64,000 nt of DNA, from the IMG/VR virus record IMGVR_UViG_3300033388_006651, positions 62,001-126,000 of that record, one strand, 5' to 3'. This DNA is from a virus. How positions within the stretch are numbered: position 1 is the stretch's first letter; every line of letters begins with the position of its first letter. This document shows, piece by piece, positions 36,486-45,163 of the stretch. The position numbers and the translations under genes are program-made. Below the pieces are notes generated by a model. The model made no database searches and was not told the DNA's origin. It saw nothing but the letters and a program-made list of their open reading frames with translations.

Positions 36486-37259
36486 ATGTCCCAAAAATAC
36501 TACGTCTACGTCTATCTGGATCCCCGGCACTATCCTCCTGAGCCCGTCTACGTTGGTAAAGGTCATGGGAAGCGGGCATGGGCCCATCTGTCCTGGACCC
36601 ATAACGCGTGGCTGCGTCGGAAACTTCAGCGTATTCGCCGTGCAGGTTTGGAACCTGTCGTCGAGATTCTCCAAAAGGGGCTCACTGCTGGAGAAGCGAA
36701 TGAACAGGAACGGCTGCTCATTGCACAGCATGGAAGAGCCGACCAAGGAAAGGGCACCCTCTGCAATTTCACTGACGGAGGGGAGGGCACGCCCGGCCGG
36801 GTCCCGACCCCTGAGACCCGAGCACTTTGGTCGCAACAACGCTCCCGACCTCAGACCCCTGCGCAGTATGCAGCCAACTGTGCCAGGACTCAGACGGCGC
36901 AGTCTCGATCTCGTATTTCGGAAGCGACGAAAGGTCACCAGTGGCATACGCCAGGGCAGATCGAAGCTATCCAACGATCAAATGCTACGCGAAAGGTAAG
37001 TGAAGAGACACGTACGAAGATGAGCGTGACGCGAAAAGCCAAAGGTCTGTCGGGGTCTCGACAGGAGAAGATGCGAACCGCCAAAAAACGCGCTCAGGAA
37101 TCACGCACCCCCGAAGAACAAGCCGCTATCGTAGAGAAGACTGCCAGTAAAAATCGTGGCAAAAAACGTTCGGAAGAGACTAAACGCAAGCTGAAAGAGG
37201 CATGGGCGAGAAGACGGGAAAAATGGGGTCCTTCCGGGCAACCCCCGAGGGAACAGTGA
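36486..37259 (+). CDS. GIY-YIG homing endonuclease
   Basis: A 257-residue protein from ATG 36486 behind an AAAGGAGAAG site. The N-terminal domain has YYVYVYLDPRHYPP and PVYVGKGHGKRAWAH (GIY-YIG core), then EANEQERLLIAQHGR with the catalytic Glu. The C-terminal half is a series of basic helices (HTPGQIEAIQRSNATRKVS, EETKRKLKEAWARR) like NUMOD3 DNA-binding repeats. It overlaps the 5' end of the M23 gene, suggesting insertion at that gene. Confidence 0.87.
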   Translation: MSQKYYVYVYLDPRHYPPEPVYVGKGHGKRAWAHLSWTHNAWLRRKLQRIRRAGLEPVVEILQKGLTAGEANEQERLLIAQHGRADQGKGTLCNFTDGGEGTPGRVPTPETRALWSQQRSRPQTPAQYAANCARTQTAQSRSRISEATKGHQWHTPGQIEAIQRSNATRKVSEETRTKMSVTRKAKGLSGSRQEKMRTAKKRAQESRTPEEQAAIVEKTASKNRGKKRSEETKRKLKEAWARRREKWGPSGQPPREQ

Positions 37260-37768
37260 CTTGGAGATGGCCACTCTGGGGCGCTCCGCCCCGGCTCCCT
37301 GATGAGCCGGGACAGTTCGGCGCCGTGCGCAAGCACGACATCCACACGGGAGTCGACCTCTACACCTATCCCGGCTCCTGTGTCCTCGCGGTCGAGGATG
37401 GTGTGGTGGTCGCCATCGAGGATTTCACCGGTGCCGTGGCGGGATCACCTTGGTGGGCCGATACCCAGGCAATCCTCGTTGAGGGGAAATCGGGCGTAGT
37501 GTGCTACGGGGAGCTGATAGCGCCCAGAAGGCTCGCTGTGGGGGACCGGATTCAGGCGGATGGATTCCTCGGGTGCGTAAAAACAGTGCTGCGGCAGGAC
37601 AAGGGCCGACCCATGACCATGCTCCACTTTGAACTGTACACGCACGGGACGCGTGAGACCGTCTGGTGGCGCCTGGGAGAGCCCCGCCCTGCCAATCTCT
37701 TGGACCCCACCGAGCAGCTTACCGAAGCTCTGGAGACCACACAGGCGCTCACGGAGGTGCGTCCATGA
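37202..37768 (+). CDS. M23-family peptidase domain protein
   Basis: A 188-residue protein; GTG/ATG alternatives at 37202 or 37223 exist and the true start may have been altered by the overlapping endonuclease gene. LytM/M23 motifs: KHDIHTGVDLYTYPGS (HxxxD), VLAVEDGVVVAIE, and MLHFELYTHG (HxH-like; here H-F-E). The family cuts peptide crosslinks of the cell wall. The second zinc motif is not a canonical HxH, so activity is uncertain. No signal peptide is seen. Confidence 0.78.
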   Translation: MGEKTGKMGSFRATPEGTVTWRWPLWGAPPRLPDEPGQFGAVRKHDIHTGVDLYTYPGSCVLAVEDGVVVAIEDFTGAVAGSPWWADTQAILVEGKSGVVCYGELIAPRRLAVGDRIQADGFLGCVKTVLRQDKGRPMTMLHFELYTHGTRETVWWRLGEPRPANLLDPTEQLTEALETTQALTEVRP

Positions 37769-38139
37769 AGTGTCAGCGATCCGGCCAGTGCTGCATCACG
37801 ATGGCCGTCGTCGTCCCGGTATGGACGCAAGATGGTGTCCGTGCACGCTACAAGCCCGGAGATATGCCGTGCCCTCACCTGTCCTACGAAGGTCCGATAG
37901 CTTCATGCGCCGTGCGTGACAAACCCGAGTACATCGGCTCCCCGTGCTGGACCTACGGGAACTCTGATGTGGATCCCGACTTCGTATCCAAACGTGGCCG
38001 ACCGTGCCCCGTGGGCAAACTGATCCAAAACCGAGGGGGTGTCCCCCTCGTGTTTCCTGACCGGCTCAAGCGTCGCGTTGTCGATGTCATGCTGGAGGAC
38101 CTGGGGCCGTGGCCTGAAGAAAATGAGCGTCCCTCATGA
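37765..38139 (+). CDS. Cys-rich YkgJ-like protein
   Basis: A 124-residue protein starting MKCQRSGQCCITMAVVVPV. The CxxxxxCC opening and later Cys (CPHLS, CAVRD, CWTYG, CPVGK) match the YkgJ-type zinc/iron-binding pattern. ATGA overlap with the M23 gene. Confidence 0.65.
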   Translation: MKCQRSGQCCITMAVVVPVWTQDGVRARYKPGDMPCPHLSYEGPIASCAVRDKPEYIGSPCWTYGNSDVDPDFVSKRGRPCPVGKLIQNRGGVPLVFPDRLKRRVVDVMLEDLGPWPEENERPS

Positions 38140-38246
38140 TCTCGCCGCCCATTTGCCAGTTCTGCTACAGCGCGGGACTCCTCGATTGGCGCCGGGACCA
38201 GGAAATGCCATGTCCCAAAGGTCGCCTCAAGGGGGCCGCGTGTTGA
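38136..38246 (+). CDS. Small Cys protein
   Basis: A 36-residue product MISPPICQFCYSAGLLDW onward with CxxC and a later Cys. It resembles the N-terminus of the protein at 38695 (CYFCSNTGFVDW), so the two are related zinc knuckles flanking RNase H. Confidence 0.5.
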   Translation: MISPPICQFCYSAGLLDWRRDQEMPCPKGRLKGAAC

Positions 38247-38698
38247 CCACCCTCTACTGCGATGCTTCGTTCTGTCCTGACAAGAAAGTGGGAGGCTGGG
38301 CCATCTGGCTCCGGAGCGAGCACGGACGCATCGTCGAGGACGGCCCGACGCCAGAGTATTGCCAGAATTCCTACGAGGCTGAGCTGGCTGCGATTTACGC
38401 GGGCATCTACCGGACCTCAAGACGCTGGCCGATGACGGCCGCGATCCTGGTGCGCTCAGACTGCCAGACCGCACTCGATCTCATGGAGAACCGTTACGAA
38501 GCTCGGTCGGGCGGTGGGCGCCGTTTGGCGACCAAGATCCAGGAGCTCAAAGCTCGTCACGACCTCCGACTCATCCCTCGATGGGTCAAGGGGCATCAGC
38601 GCGGGTCCAAGACGGATGCGTGGCTCAACAACAAGGTGGACGAGCTGGCCCGCAAAGTCATGGAAGCCGAGCGCCTGAAAGCAGGAACAACACAATGA
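38210..38698 (+). CDS. RNase H1-like protein
   Basis: A 162-residue protein from ATG 38210 (GTG 38240 possible). The catalytic set is visible: Asp in LYCDASF, Glu in SYEAELAAIYAG, Asp in LVRSDCQTAL, and the last Asp in LNNKVDELARKV. RNase H removes RNA from RNA:DNA hybrids, as needed for primer removal. ATGA overlap with the next gene. Confidence 0.87.
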   Translation: MSQRSPQGGRVLTTLYCDASFCPDKKVGGWAIWLRSEHGRIVEDGPTPEYCQNSYEAELAAIYAGIYRTSRRWPMTAAILVRSDCQTALDLMENRYEARSGGGRRLATKIQELKARHDLRLIPRWVKGHQRGSKTDAWLNNKVDELARKVMEAERLKAGTTQ

Positions 38699-39138
38699 TG
38701 GACCTCTGTTACTTCTGTTCTAACACCGGGTTCGTCGACTGGGCCGAGGCCCAAAAGGAGCCGTGCCGTAACGGGTGCGAGCCTCCGGTACCGATGACCT
38801 CCAAACAGCGAACGGCTTACCTGCGCCGTCTCGAGCTGAGCGGAGTACGGGCCCGCAGGAAAGGGTCCCAGGACCACACACGGCAGTTCACGAAGATGCT
38901 GTTTTGCGGTGCAGGAGACCAGACGCGATACGACGTTGCGTGTCTTCACGAGCGTATCGAGAACGCTCTCAACCATCTCAGTGGGCGGCAGCAGGGTCCG
39001 CACTGGCAGCAGCAACCGAGCCAGGAAATGCTCGACCGCGAGAAACAGCTCAACGACGAAGCCGAACTTGTGTGCGAGCAAGTGGCCAGGGACGTTGCCA
39101 TGGCCCTCACGGGCAAGAGCATTACCTTCGTGGAATAA
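38695..39138 (+). CDS. Hypothetical protein with zinc knuckle
   Basis: A 147-residue protein starting MMDLCYFCSNTGFVDWAEA with CxxC and a second Cys pair (PCRNGC), then a helical body ending DVAMALTGKSITFVE. Function unknown. Confidence 0.62.
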   Translation: MMDLCYFCSNTGFVDWAEAQKEPCRNGCEPPVPMTSKQRTAYLRRLELSGVRARRKGSQDHTRQFTKMLFCGAGDQTRYDVACLHERIENALNHLSGRQQGPHWQQQPSQEMLDREKQLNDEAELVCEQVARDVAMALTGKSITFVE

Positions 39139-39177
39139 CCTCACGCTGACCTAGGTAACGAGAGGGAAGGAGAAAAT

Positions 39178-39519
39178 ATGGCATACGGAGATGAAGGAGC
39201 CGTTTGGCTCAAGATCATGGTGTTCGGAGCGCTCGCTATGGGTGCGTTAGTTCTTGGAGCGGGCAACTGCGAGGCCGACGGGACCGCCAACACGCACGTC
39301 AAGGAGATGCTTCACAAGAAGGGCTACACCGACGTGAAGATCACCCACTCGGAGAACCACTGGGGTGCGCCGATCGGATGGGCGTGCGGTGAGAACGACT
39401 ACCACTTGGTCGAGTTCAAGGCGACGAACGTGGCCGGCAACGAAGAGGAAGGCTTCGTGTGTTGTGGCCGGATGGAACCCATCATCGGGTACTCCAAGGG
39501 CTGCACGATCAGGAACTGA
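39178..39519 (+). CDS. Possible secreted or membrane-anchored small protein
   Basis: A 113-residue protein. Residues 10-30 (LKIMVFGALAMGALVLGAG) are hydrophobic and followed by an NCEADG segment, so it may be anchored or exported. The rest has four Cys (WACGEND, VCCG). Good GGGAAGGAG site before ATG. Confidence 0.6.
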   Translation: MAYGDEGAVWLKIMVFGALAMGALVLGAGNCEADGTANTHVKEMLHKKGYTDVKITHSENHWGAPIGWACGENDYHLVEFKATNVAGNEEEGFVCCGRMEPIIGYSKGCTIRN

Positions 39520-39842
39520 TGCGGTTCGTCAAGAACGGTACGCACCTCATCGCAGTGGATCGCATCGAGTGGGCGAACTACGACCGCATCGAGGAGCTCA
39601 TTCTGATCGTTGGGTTCCAGGATCAGACGATCCAGATCACGGGCATCGATGCGCTCGAATCGGCGATGGCTTTGCGCCCGTCCATTCTCGAAAGCAAGCG
39701 CCTGGACTGGCCGAAGTTCATGTGGGCCGTGCACAACCTGATCGGTCATCCGGTGATGCAGATCCTCGCGTTGTTCAAGTTTTACGATGCGGCTTTTTGG
39801 GTTCACGATGTGACGGTCCCGAAGCCGAGCGGCGCCAAGTAG
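39519..39842 (+). CDS. Hypothetical protein
   Basis: A 107-residue protein from ATG 39519, sharing a base with the previous stop (TGATG). Strand-rich start MRFVKNGTHLIAVDRIEW, helical second half. No family recognised. Confidence 0.6.
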   Translation: MRFVKNGTHLIAVDRIEWANYDRIEELILIVGFQDQTIQITGIDALESAMALRPSILESKRLDWPKFMWAVHNLIGHPVMQILALFKFYDAAFWVHDVTVPKPSGAK

Positions 39843-39905
39843 TTCCACGAAAGGGATCGCAAGGGTAGCTAGCCTATAGCTCTCCCTCTTATGGAGGACC
39901 TCCTC

Positions 39906-40109
39906 ATGGCAGTACGATCCACAACATCTCAGCACCAGCCCATCCCACCCAACTACACGACGAATGCCAACGCGTTCCACAACATTGGCCGCTACAAGGC
40001 CATCAACAGCGATCCCGCGACCCGTCGTCCCGTCGGCGCCAACATGAGCACCGCTCCGACGACCGCGAACAAGACGCAGTACTTTTACGTGCCCGGTTTG
40101 AACGGCTAG
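39906..40109 (+). CDS. Small unstructured protein
   Basis: A 67-residue product MAVRSTTSQHQPIPPNYTT onward, rich in Asn, Thr and Pro. ATG 39906 is chosen over 39891 because GGAGG sits 8 bases upstream of it. Ends before a terminator. It could be a minor virion component; unknown. Confidence 0.55.
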   Translation: MAVRSTTSQHQPIPPNYTTNANAFHNIGRYKAINSDPATRRPVGANMSTAPTTANKTQYFYVPGLNG

Positions 40110-40136
40110 GGGAGTTAAAACCTCCGTTCGTAGGCG

Positions 40137-40174
40137 GTCCCTCGCGCGTATAGTCAGTGCGAGGGACTTTTTTT
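40137..40174 (+). terminator. Rho-independent terminator
   Basis: GTCCCTCGC and GCGAGGGAC form a 9-bp stem followed by seven T's. Confidence 0.93.
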
Positions 40175-40787
40175 GTCCGTAGGACTCTCAAAAACTGTTG
40201 AAACCGGGTTTCTAAGGGACTTTCACTTCTCCACTTTGGCGGACGTGGTCCTGACCGAAGTGTTTGGGGAGCTTCCCCAACCAGGCTGGGTGAAATTCGA
40301 GATCGTGAACCACCTGGACATACCCCGGGACGCGTTTCTTTTCACGATCGTTGTCCACATCACCCCACATAGCCGCTCTGTTGTGGTCGATGGCCGCGTG
40401 ATCCAGTCCCGGTTCAACCGGAACAAACATTTCAAGTTCGAGTTCCCGCTCCCACGCAGTGTCGTCGAGCAGTTCCGCAGCGAAGTGCCCAAGCTCTTCG
40501 TCAAATGGATGAAGGAGACGCTGCTCAAGAACGCGTACCGCATCTACGAGTTCGACCCACGCATCGGGTTCACCTGGGAGGGCGGTGACGGGCTCCCTGC
40601 GTGCCCTCTATTCGATCCTCCCGAGGATTTCTCAAGGACGGGCCTTTCCATGGAGGGGAAGGATGGATCGTTTCTGGAGCCTTCCTGCGCCTTCTGCGGG
40701 GAAGACCATACCGACGACGAGGCACCGGTCTGGGGCGGCGCCAACATGATGTGGCTGCACCGGGGATGTTGGAGGACGCCTTCGTGA
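40173..40787 (+). CDS. Hypothetical protein
   Basis: A 204-residue protein; the TTG at 40173 lies at the end of the terminator, so a downstream start (for example TTG near 40239) is possible. The C-terminus has CAFCGEDHTDDEA and HRGCW, a possible zinc site. GTG of the next gene overlaps the stop. No family recognised. Confidence 0.55.
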   Translation: MSVGLSKTVETGFLRDFHFSTLADVVLTEVFGELPQPGWVKFEIVNHLDIPRDAFLFTIVVHITPHSRSVVVDGRVIQSRFNRNKHFKFEFPLPRSVVEQFRSEVPKLFVKWMKETLLKNAYRIYEFDPRIGFTWEGGDGLPACPLFDPPEDFSRTGLSMEGKDGSFLEPSCAFCGEDHTDDEAPVWGGANMMWLHRGCWRTPS

Positions 40788-41275
40788 AAAGGGATGTCCT
40801 GGAACATGACCGCGTAGAAGCCTGGAAGGTCAACTCTCCCAGGCAATGGTGGGCATTTGTACAACTAGACGAAGGGGACACGCTGCACGACCGCGTGCTG
40901 GCTGCGGTTCTCGGGGGTCGTGGCGACGACGAAGCCATCGACGAATTGATCCGTTTTGCGGAAGCACTGGAAGCCCATCGCCGAGCGTCCAAGGCGGGTA
41001 CGGTGAAGGCTCCTCCGGCGGTGGGGGAGCGGCGTTCGTTTGCCATCACCGTCAGCAGGATGACGCGCATGGTTAATCCTGCTGGCCCTTTCTTTCGTGT
41101 GGATTTCGTTTGCTCTGACGGGTGGGGCGGTCATTTCGACACAACCAGTCCTGATGTCGTTGAGACGATTTCGAGGTTGAGAAATCGTGCAAAACCGCTA
41201 ACCATCGTCGGCGAAATTTCCCGGCGTCCCTACGAGTTCTACGTCGAGCTCCAAAACAGCGTCAGAATCGTGTGA
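40784..41275 (+). CDS. Hypothetical protein
   Basis: A 163-residue product from GTG 40784, overlapping the upstream stop. Contains WKVNSPRQWWAFVQLDEGD and a strand-rich second half (GPFFRVDFVCSDGWGG). No family recognised. Confidence 0.6.
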   Translation: MKRDVLEHDRVEAWKVNSPRQWWAFVQLDEGDTLHDRVLAAVLGGRGDDEAIDELIRFAEALEAHRRASKAGTVKAPPAVGERRSFAITVSRMTRMVNPAGPFFRVDFVCSDGWGGHFDTTSPDVVETISRLRNRAKPLTIVGEISRRPYEFYVELQNSVRIV

Positions 41276-41282
41276 GGAACAA

Positions 41283-42119
41283 ATGCCCAAGGCCAAGCCC
41301 TACTCAGGTCCAGTAGAAAAAAGCGTCGCACGACAACTCCTGAACAGCACAGGACACTCGGTCGAGATCAACGGGCAGCCTCTGTTGTTGGGGGACGCTC
41401 TGTTGGCCGCGGCCGAGCAGCTCGAAGAACTGGTTGCCGAAGCGAACTCGCAGCTCGAAGACAACGAGTTCGCCAAGATCATCGCAGAGCATTTGGCCAT
41501 CGAGCTGAACCGACGCGGCGGGGCCGAGATCGCGGTCACCGACAGCGGCACCGTTCAGCTCTACGTCAACTACAAGAATCATCCTCGAAGTCGGAAGCCG
41601 CAACGCAAACGCAAGTTGCCGTTGATGGAGGAGCTCAAGGTTCGAGCCGAAGAGCTTGGGGTGGGGATTCCCTCGGAGCTGGGCATCAAGCGCTCCCAGA
41701 TCGTTGCGTGGCTAGATCAGGTGGAGAAGGGTGAGACCCCGGTTATCAAGAAGGCCAAGCCCAAGAAGACCAAGCCGAAGAAGGCGATAGTTCAGACCGC
41801 CGACGATCCACCAGAGGCGGACGACGGCCCCATGTCCGCGGGCCCTGACGAGACCAAGGTGTCGCGTCCGTTGGACGATGTGGTCCCTCCTCCGAAGAAG
41901 CGGGGGATCGTGAAAACATCGGAGCCGGCTCCAGGTCCGGTCGTTGTGGGCGCCGAAGCGGTGGCAGATTCTCCGGCCCCGAGCCCGAAGGAGATCAAAA
42001 CCCCGAAATCCGGGGCCGATGGTGCTTCTAAGGCCAAAGGACGGAACATGCGGCAGCTTGTTGAGGACAGCAAGGACGTGAGCATCGCGGACCTTTTGGC
42101 CTCCGATCCGCCTAAATAG
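41283..42119 (+). CDS. Hypothetical protein with Lys/Pro-rich middle
   Basis: A 278-residue protein. N-terminal 100 residues are helical and charged (LLLGDALLAAAEQLEELVAE). Residues about 155-175 are a KKAKPKKTKPKKA basic patch, followed by a long Pro/Glu/Ser-rich disordered stretch. It is one of several lysine-rich proteins here. Confidence 0.6.
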   Translation: MPKAKPYSGPVEKSVARQLLNSTGHSVEINGQPLLLGDALLAAAEQLEELVAEANSQLEDNEFAKIIAEHLAIELNRRGGAEIAVTDSGTVQLYVNYKNHPRSRKPQRKRKLPLMEELKVRAEELGVGIPSELGIKRSQIVAWLDQVEKGETPVIKKAKPKKTKPKKAIVQTADDPPEADDGPMSAGPDETKVSRPLDDVVPPPKKRGIVKTSEPAPGPVVVGAEAVADSPAPSPKEIKTPKSGADGASKAKGRNMRQLVEDSKDVSIADLLASDPPK

Positions 42120-42151
42120 CGCGAATCCTCCTATGGACTTCTACTCTGTAG

Positions 42152-42598
42152 ATGTCCCTGAATCATTGTCGGGTCTGCGCACAATGTACGCAGCATCCAT
42201 GCACCTGCATTTCCAACTTCTGGATTCTCCCGGAGTCGGGAAAGAACACCCTCAAAGGGTGTGAGTGCGACCCCGAGAATCCGATTCGGCTCCAGGACTG
42301 TTTCGTGATGCACGCGATCCAGCACTCGCAGAAGGCTCGAAACGATTTTTGCGATCTCTACCCCTCCTTGTTCCCCTGCGAGAAGGAACGTTTCGATCTC
42401 CTGTTCGGCGACAATCAGTACATCTCGCAGCTCGTGGTTGATCAGACGACTGATCAAGACACGTTCCAGCGACGGATGAACAACATCCCCGTCCATACGG
42501 CCGGGCGCGATGGTGGTCTGCGGCTTCCCGTGGGGTCTGTGACGGTGAACTTGCCGCCCCATTTGCAGCCGACCCGACAACCAACAAAATGTGGCTGA
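42152..42598 (+). CDS. Cys-rich hypothetical protein
   Basis: A 148-residue protein starting MSLNHCRVCAQCTQHPCTC, with CxxC repeats that may bind two zinc ions, then CECDPENP and a helical body. No family recognised. Confidence 0.6.
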   Translation: MSLNHCRVCAQCTQHPCTCISNFWILPESGKNTLKGCECDPENPIRLQDCFVMHAIQHSQKARNDFCDLYPSLFPCEKERFDLLFGDNQYISQLVVDQTTDQDTFQRRMNNIPVHTAGRDGGLRLPVGSVTVNLPPHLQPTRQPTKCG

Positions 42599-42966
42599 GC
42601 ATGGCTGAAAACTCTGGAAGCAACCCAACTCTCGACAAGCTCGTCGAACCTGCTGATCACCATCACGAAAAAGCGTGGTGGCAGTCCAAGAAGTTCATCG
42701 CCTTCCTGCTTTGTGAGCTTGGGTTTTTCCTCCTGATGGGAGCAATGCTTTACCTACAGGAGATGGATAAGCTCGGGGAAAACATCGCGTTCATGGTCCT
42801 CGCCGTCACGGCTGGCTTTGGCATGGTGGGATATTGCCTTGGCCAGAGTTATATCGATCGCTACATTCGCGTGGCTGCGATCATGGTTGGAAAACCGATG
42901 GGCGGCGAAGAGGAGCCGGCAAAAATTCCTGAGCTGGATGAGGAGAAGGATGGGCCGACTGATTGA
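42589..42966 (+). CDS. Two-helix membrane protein, holin-like in layout
   Basis: A 121-125 residue protein (ATG 42589 or 42601). Two hydrophobic helices (IAFLLCELGFFLLMGAML and IAFMVLAVTAGFGMVGYCL), a His-rich soluble start and an acidic tail. This two-pass size and layout is seen in holins, but there is no specific match. Confidence 0.6.
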   Translation: MWLSMAENSGSNPTLDKLVEPADHHHEKAWWQSKKFIAFLLCELGFFLLMGAMLYLQEMDKLGENIAFMVLAVTAGFGMVGYCLGQSYIDRYIRVAAIMVGKPMGGEEEPAKIPELDEEKDGPTD

Positions 42967-43720
42967 CCTGACCGGCCAGAAGTTCGGTTCCCGATTGGTT
43001 CTTGGACCCGCATGCACGGGTCGGTGGGGACGTAGGTGGAGGGTGCGCTGTGTTTGCGGTCGGGAGGACGATGTGTACGGGACGAATCTCCGAAACGGTA
43101 AGAGTCTACGGTGCCGCTCCTGTCGTGATCAGCCTCGGTGCAAAATTCCACTGGACCTGACCAATCCAGATTGGTGCTGGCTTCTTGGTGTATTTCACGG
43201 TGACGGGCACGCACGAATTGGAACGAAGGGCGGCGGGGAAGTGTTTTTTGCGTGCAAACCGGAACCGGACCAGGACAAACTGGTAGAGGCGATGCGACGC
43301 CTTGGGGTGTGCTCTACGGCGTCGAAGGGTGGCGTAGGAGTATATTCGGTCCACTTAGCTCGACAGCTTTTCAAGTTCAAAGTCTGCGGAGTAGACCAAG
43401 AAGCATGGATGCTGCCGGAGGCCCCTTGTCATGTGGGGGAGTGGTTGGCTGGTGGTTTTGATGCAGATGGGCACGTGAGCCTGGAAGGGACGGAGATCAC
43501 CTTCTCCCAGAAATCTCATGGAGGAATGACGCTGATTGGGCAGGCGTTGGCCGGTTTTGGCATCAAGTTCTCGACGTACCATGAGGACGCTCGCGGGACT
43601 TCTCGTGCTCGAGATCGATTACGCATTCGCGCGGCCTCCCGTGAACTTTTCCGAAACAACGTCCATCCCCGTTACCCCAGAAAACAGTCTCGCCTGACGC
43701 AGGCACTCTCTTCAAACTGA
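42950..43720 (+). CDS. LAGLIDADG homing endonuclease
   Basis: A 256-residue protein from ATG 42950. A zinc-knuckle start (WRVRCVCGREDDV ... RCRSCRD) is followed by two LAGLIDADG-type helices, LLGVFHGDGHARIG and WLAGGFDADGHVSL. It overlaps the end of the membrane protein gene and abuts the H1-like gene. Different subgroup from those at 16299 and 18285. Confidence 0.82.
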   Translation: MGRLIDLTGQKFGSRLVLGPACTGRWGRRWRVRCVCGREDDVYGTNLRNGKSLRCRSCRDQPRCKIPLDLTNPDWCWLLGVFHGDGHARIGTKGGGEVFFACKPEPDQDKLVEAMRRLGVCSTASKGGVGVYSVHLARQLFKFKVCGVDQEAWMLPEAPCHVGEWLAGGFDADGHVSLEGTEITFSQKSHGGMTLIGQALAGFGIKFSTYHEDARGTSRARDRLRIRAASRELFRNNVHPRYPRKQSRLTQALSSN

Positions 43721-43730
43721 AAGGAATCAA

Positions 43731-44192
43731 ATGTCAAGACACGCTCCGCCGATGTATCGCAAAGTCCGCAGGAAAGTCCCGCCTCGCCCCACTCGTCCGA
43801 TCACCGGACCCGTTCCGGCTGCTGTCCCTGAGACCGTAGCGGCGCCCGAAGCACCGAAGAAGAGGGTGGCGAAGAAAACGGCCAAAAAGAAAGCCGTGGC
43901 GAAGAAGGCTCCGGCCAAGAAGAAGGCGGCCAAGAAAAAAACCGTGGCGAAGAAGGCTCCTGCCAAAAAAGCTGCTCCCAAGAAGAAGGCTGCGGCAAAG
44001 AAAGCCGCTCCCAAGAAGGCAGCCAAGAAGGCCACCAAGAAAAAGGTGAAGGCCATCAAGTGGGACGAGACGATGACCCAGAAGGCCCTCTACAAGAAGG
44101 CCAAGACTGCGGGACTCGACGTGAAGGCGCGGGACTGGAAGTCCGAGATCATCGCCGAGATCAAGAAGCACAACAAGAAAGCTGCCAAGTAA
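43731..44192 (+). CDS. Histone H1-like DNA-binding protein
   Basis: A 153-residue basic protein. Residues 40-105 are tandem AKKA/KKAPAKK units like bacterial H1-like (Hc1/Hc2, AlgP) tails. The last 45 residues (MTQKALYKKAKTAGLDVKAR ... IIAEIKKHNK) look like a small SAP/Rho-N-type helical domain. It would compact or coat nucleic acid. Long internal repeats make it prone to length change. Confidence 0.78.
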   Translation: MSRHAPPMYRKVRRKVPPRPTRPITGPVPAAVPETVAAPEAPKKRVAKKTAKKKAVAKKAPAKKKAAKKKTVAKKAPAKKAAPKKKAAAKKAAPKKAAKKATKKKVKAIKWDETMTQKALYKKAKTAGLDVKARDWKSEIIAEIKKHNKKAAK

Positions 44193-44202
44193 GGAATGCG
44201 CC

Positions 44203-44577
44203 ATGCAGAAGTGGGTGAAGTACACGATTCTCGGACTCGTCGCAGCGACAACGCTGGGCGCCTGCAAAAAGGGGGTCGTTCTACGTGACCCGGAGACCTA
44301 TAAGAATGAGGTCTACCTGCTGCAGATGGCCATCGAGCAGGACACAGAACTGCTGGCCGAACACATCAATGACGGTTCGTGCTCCTGTGACGAGGACGGC
44401 GCATGGAACAATGACGTTTGTGAGGCGTCTGCGTTCAACGTCGTCGTGATGCGCAAGCGCCTGGACTGGCACATCGCGGTGATGCTGTACCTCGGGGGCA
44501 TCGAAGAAGAGAAGCCTGGCGACGAGCCTCCCGTTTCGGAAGATGAAGTCGCGGAGCTCTGTCCTGACAACGGGTAG
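44203..44577 (+). CDS. Lipoprotein
   Basis: A 124-residue protein with a signal peptide (MQKWVKYTILGLVAATTLGAC) whose lipobox Cys is residue 21. The mature part is acidic with a CSCDEDG pair. Short phage lipoproteins can act in lysis (spanin outer subunit) or surface exclusion; the position two genes behind a holin-like protein is compatible with either. Confidence 0.7.
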   Translation: MQKWVKYTILGLVAATTLGACKKGVVLRDPETYKNEVYLLQMAIEQDTELLAEHINDGSCSCDEDGAWNNDVCEASAFNVVVMRKRLDWHIAVMLYLGGIEEEKPGDEPPVSEDEVAELCPDNG

Positions 44578-44585
44578 CGTAGTTC

Positions 44586-44753
44586 ATGGCCATCAAAACT
44601 GATCAGCAGTATTTCATCGACGAGGATGGTCAGCTTCTCCTCGGGGACCTGAGCTGGATAAATTGTTCTGACGATGATCCTGACCGGTCACCTGGAACTG
44701 AGGGACAGCGCTTCGTCGTGATCGAGAAAAGTCCTCTAACCGAGAAGGGATAA
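44586..44753 (+). CDS. Small acidic protein
   Basis: A 55-residue product MAIKTDQQYFIDEDGQLLL onward, acidic, between the lipoprotein and the next gene. No family recognised. Confidence 0.5.
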   Translation: MAIKTDQQYFIDEDGQLLLGDLSWINCSDDDPDRSPGTEGQRFVVIEKSPLTEKG

Positions 44754-44755
44754 CG

Positions 44756-45136
44756 ATGAGCTACAAGAAGAAACTCAAGAGCCTTGCGTCAAAAGTTGGC
44801 GAAGAAGGTGTCGATAAGCTGGCTGCCGTCCTCGACGACGAAGCCGCCAAAGCCGATGAGCCCTGGAAGCGCACCCTCCTGGACCTCCTGGCTGATGGCG
44901 CCCGTCGCCATGGCCCAGAGGGCTTCAAGATGGCCCAGGACGCCGCTGAGCGGTTCCTGGACGGTAGCGATGTCGATATCCGGAAGGTGACCAAGAACTT
45001 ACTGATCGCCAGCAACATGGTCGCCCAACTTCAAAAGGCAGAAATGGAGCGCAAAGAGCGGGCGCGAAAGTGGCTCCGTGCGGTTGGCGAAACTCTGGGT
45101 ACGATCCTCAAGGCGGCACTCGGGACAGTCCTGTAA
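44756..45136 (+). CDS. Helical hypothetical protein
   Basis: A 126-residue helical protein starting MSYKKKLKSLASKVGEEG, ending in an amphipathic hydrophobic helix (LGTILKAALGTVL). No family recognised. Confidence 0.6.
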   Translation: MSYKKKLKSLASKVGEEGVDKLAAVLDDEAAKADEPWKRTLLDLLADGARRHGPEGFKMAQDAAERFLDGSDVDIRKVTKNLLIASNMVAQLQKAEMERKERARKWLRAVGETLGTILKAALGTVL

Positions 45137-45163
45137 TCCGCCGGGAATCCCGGACCTTGCGCT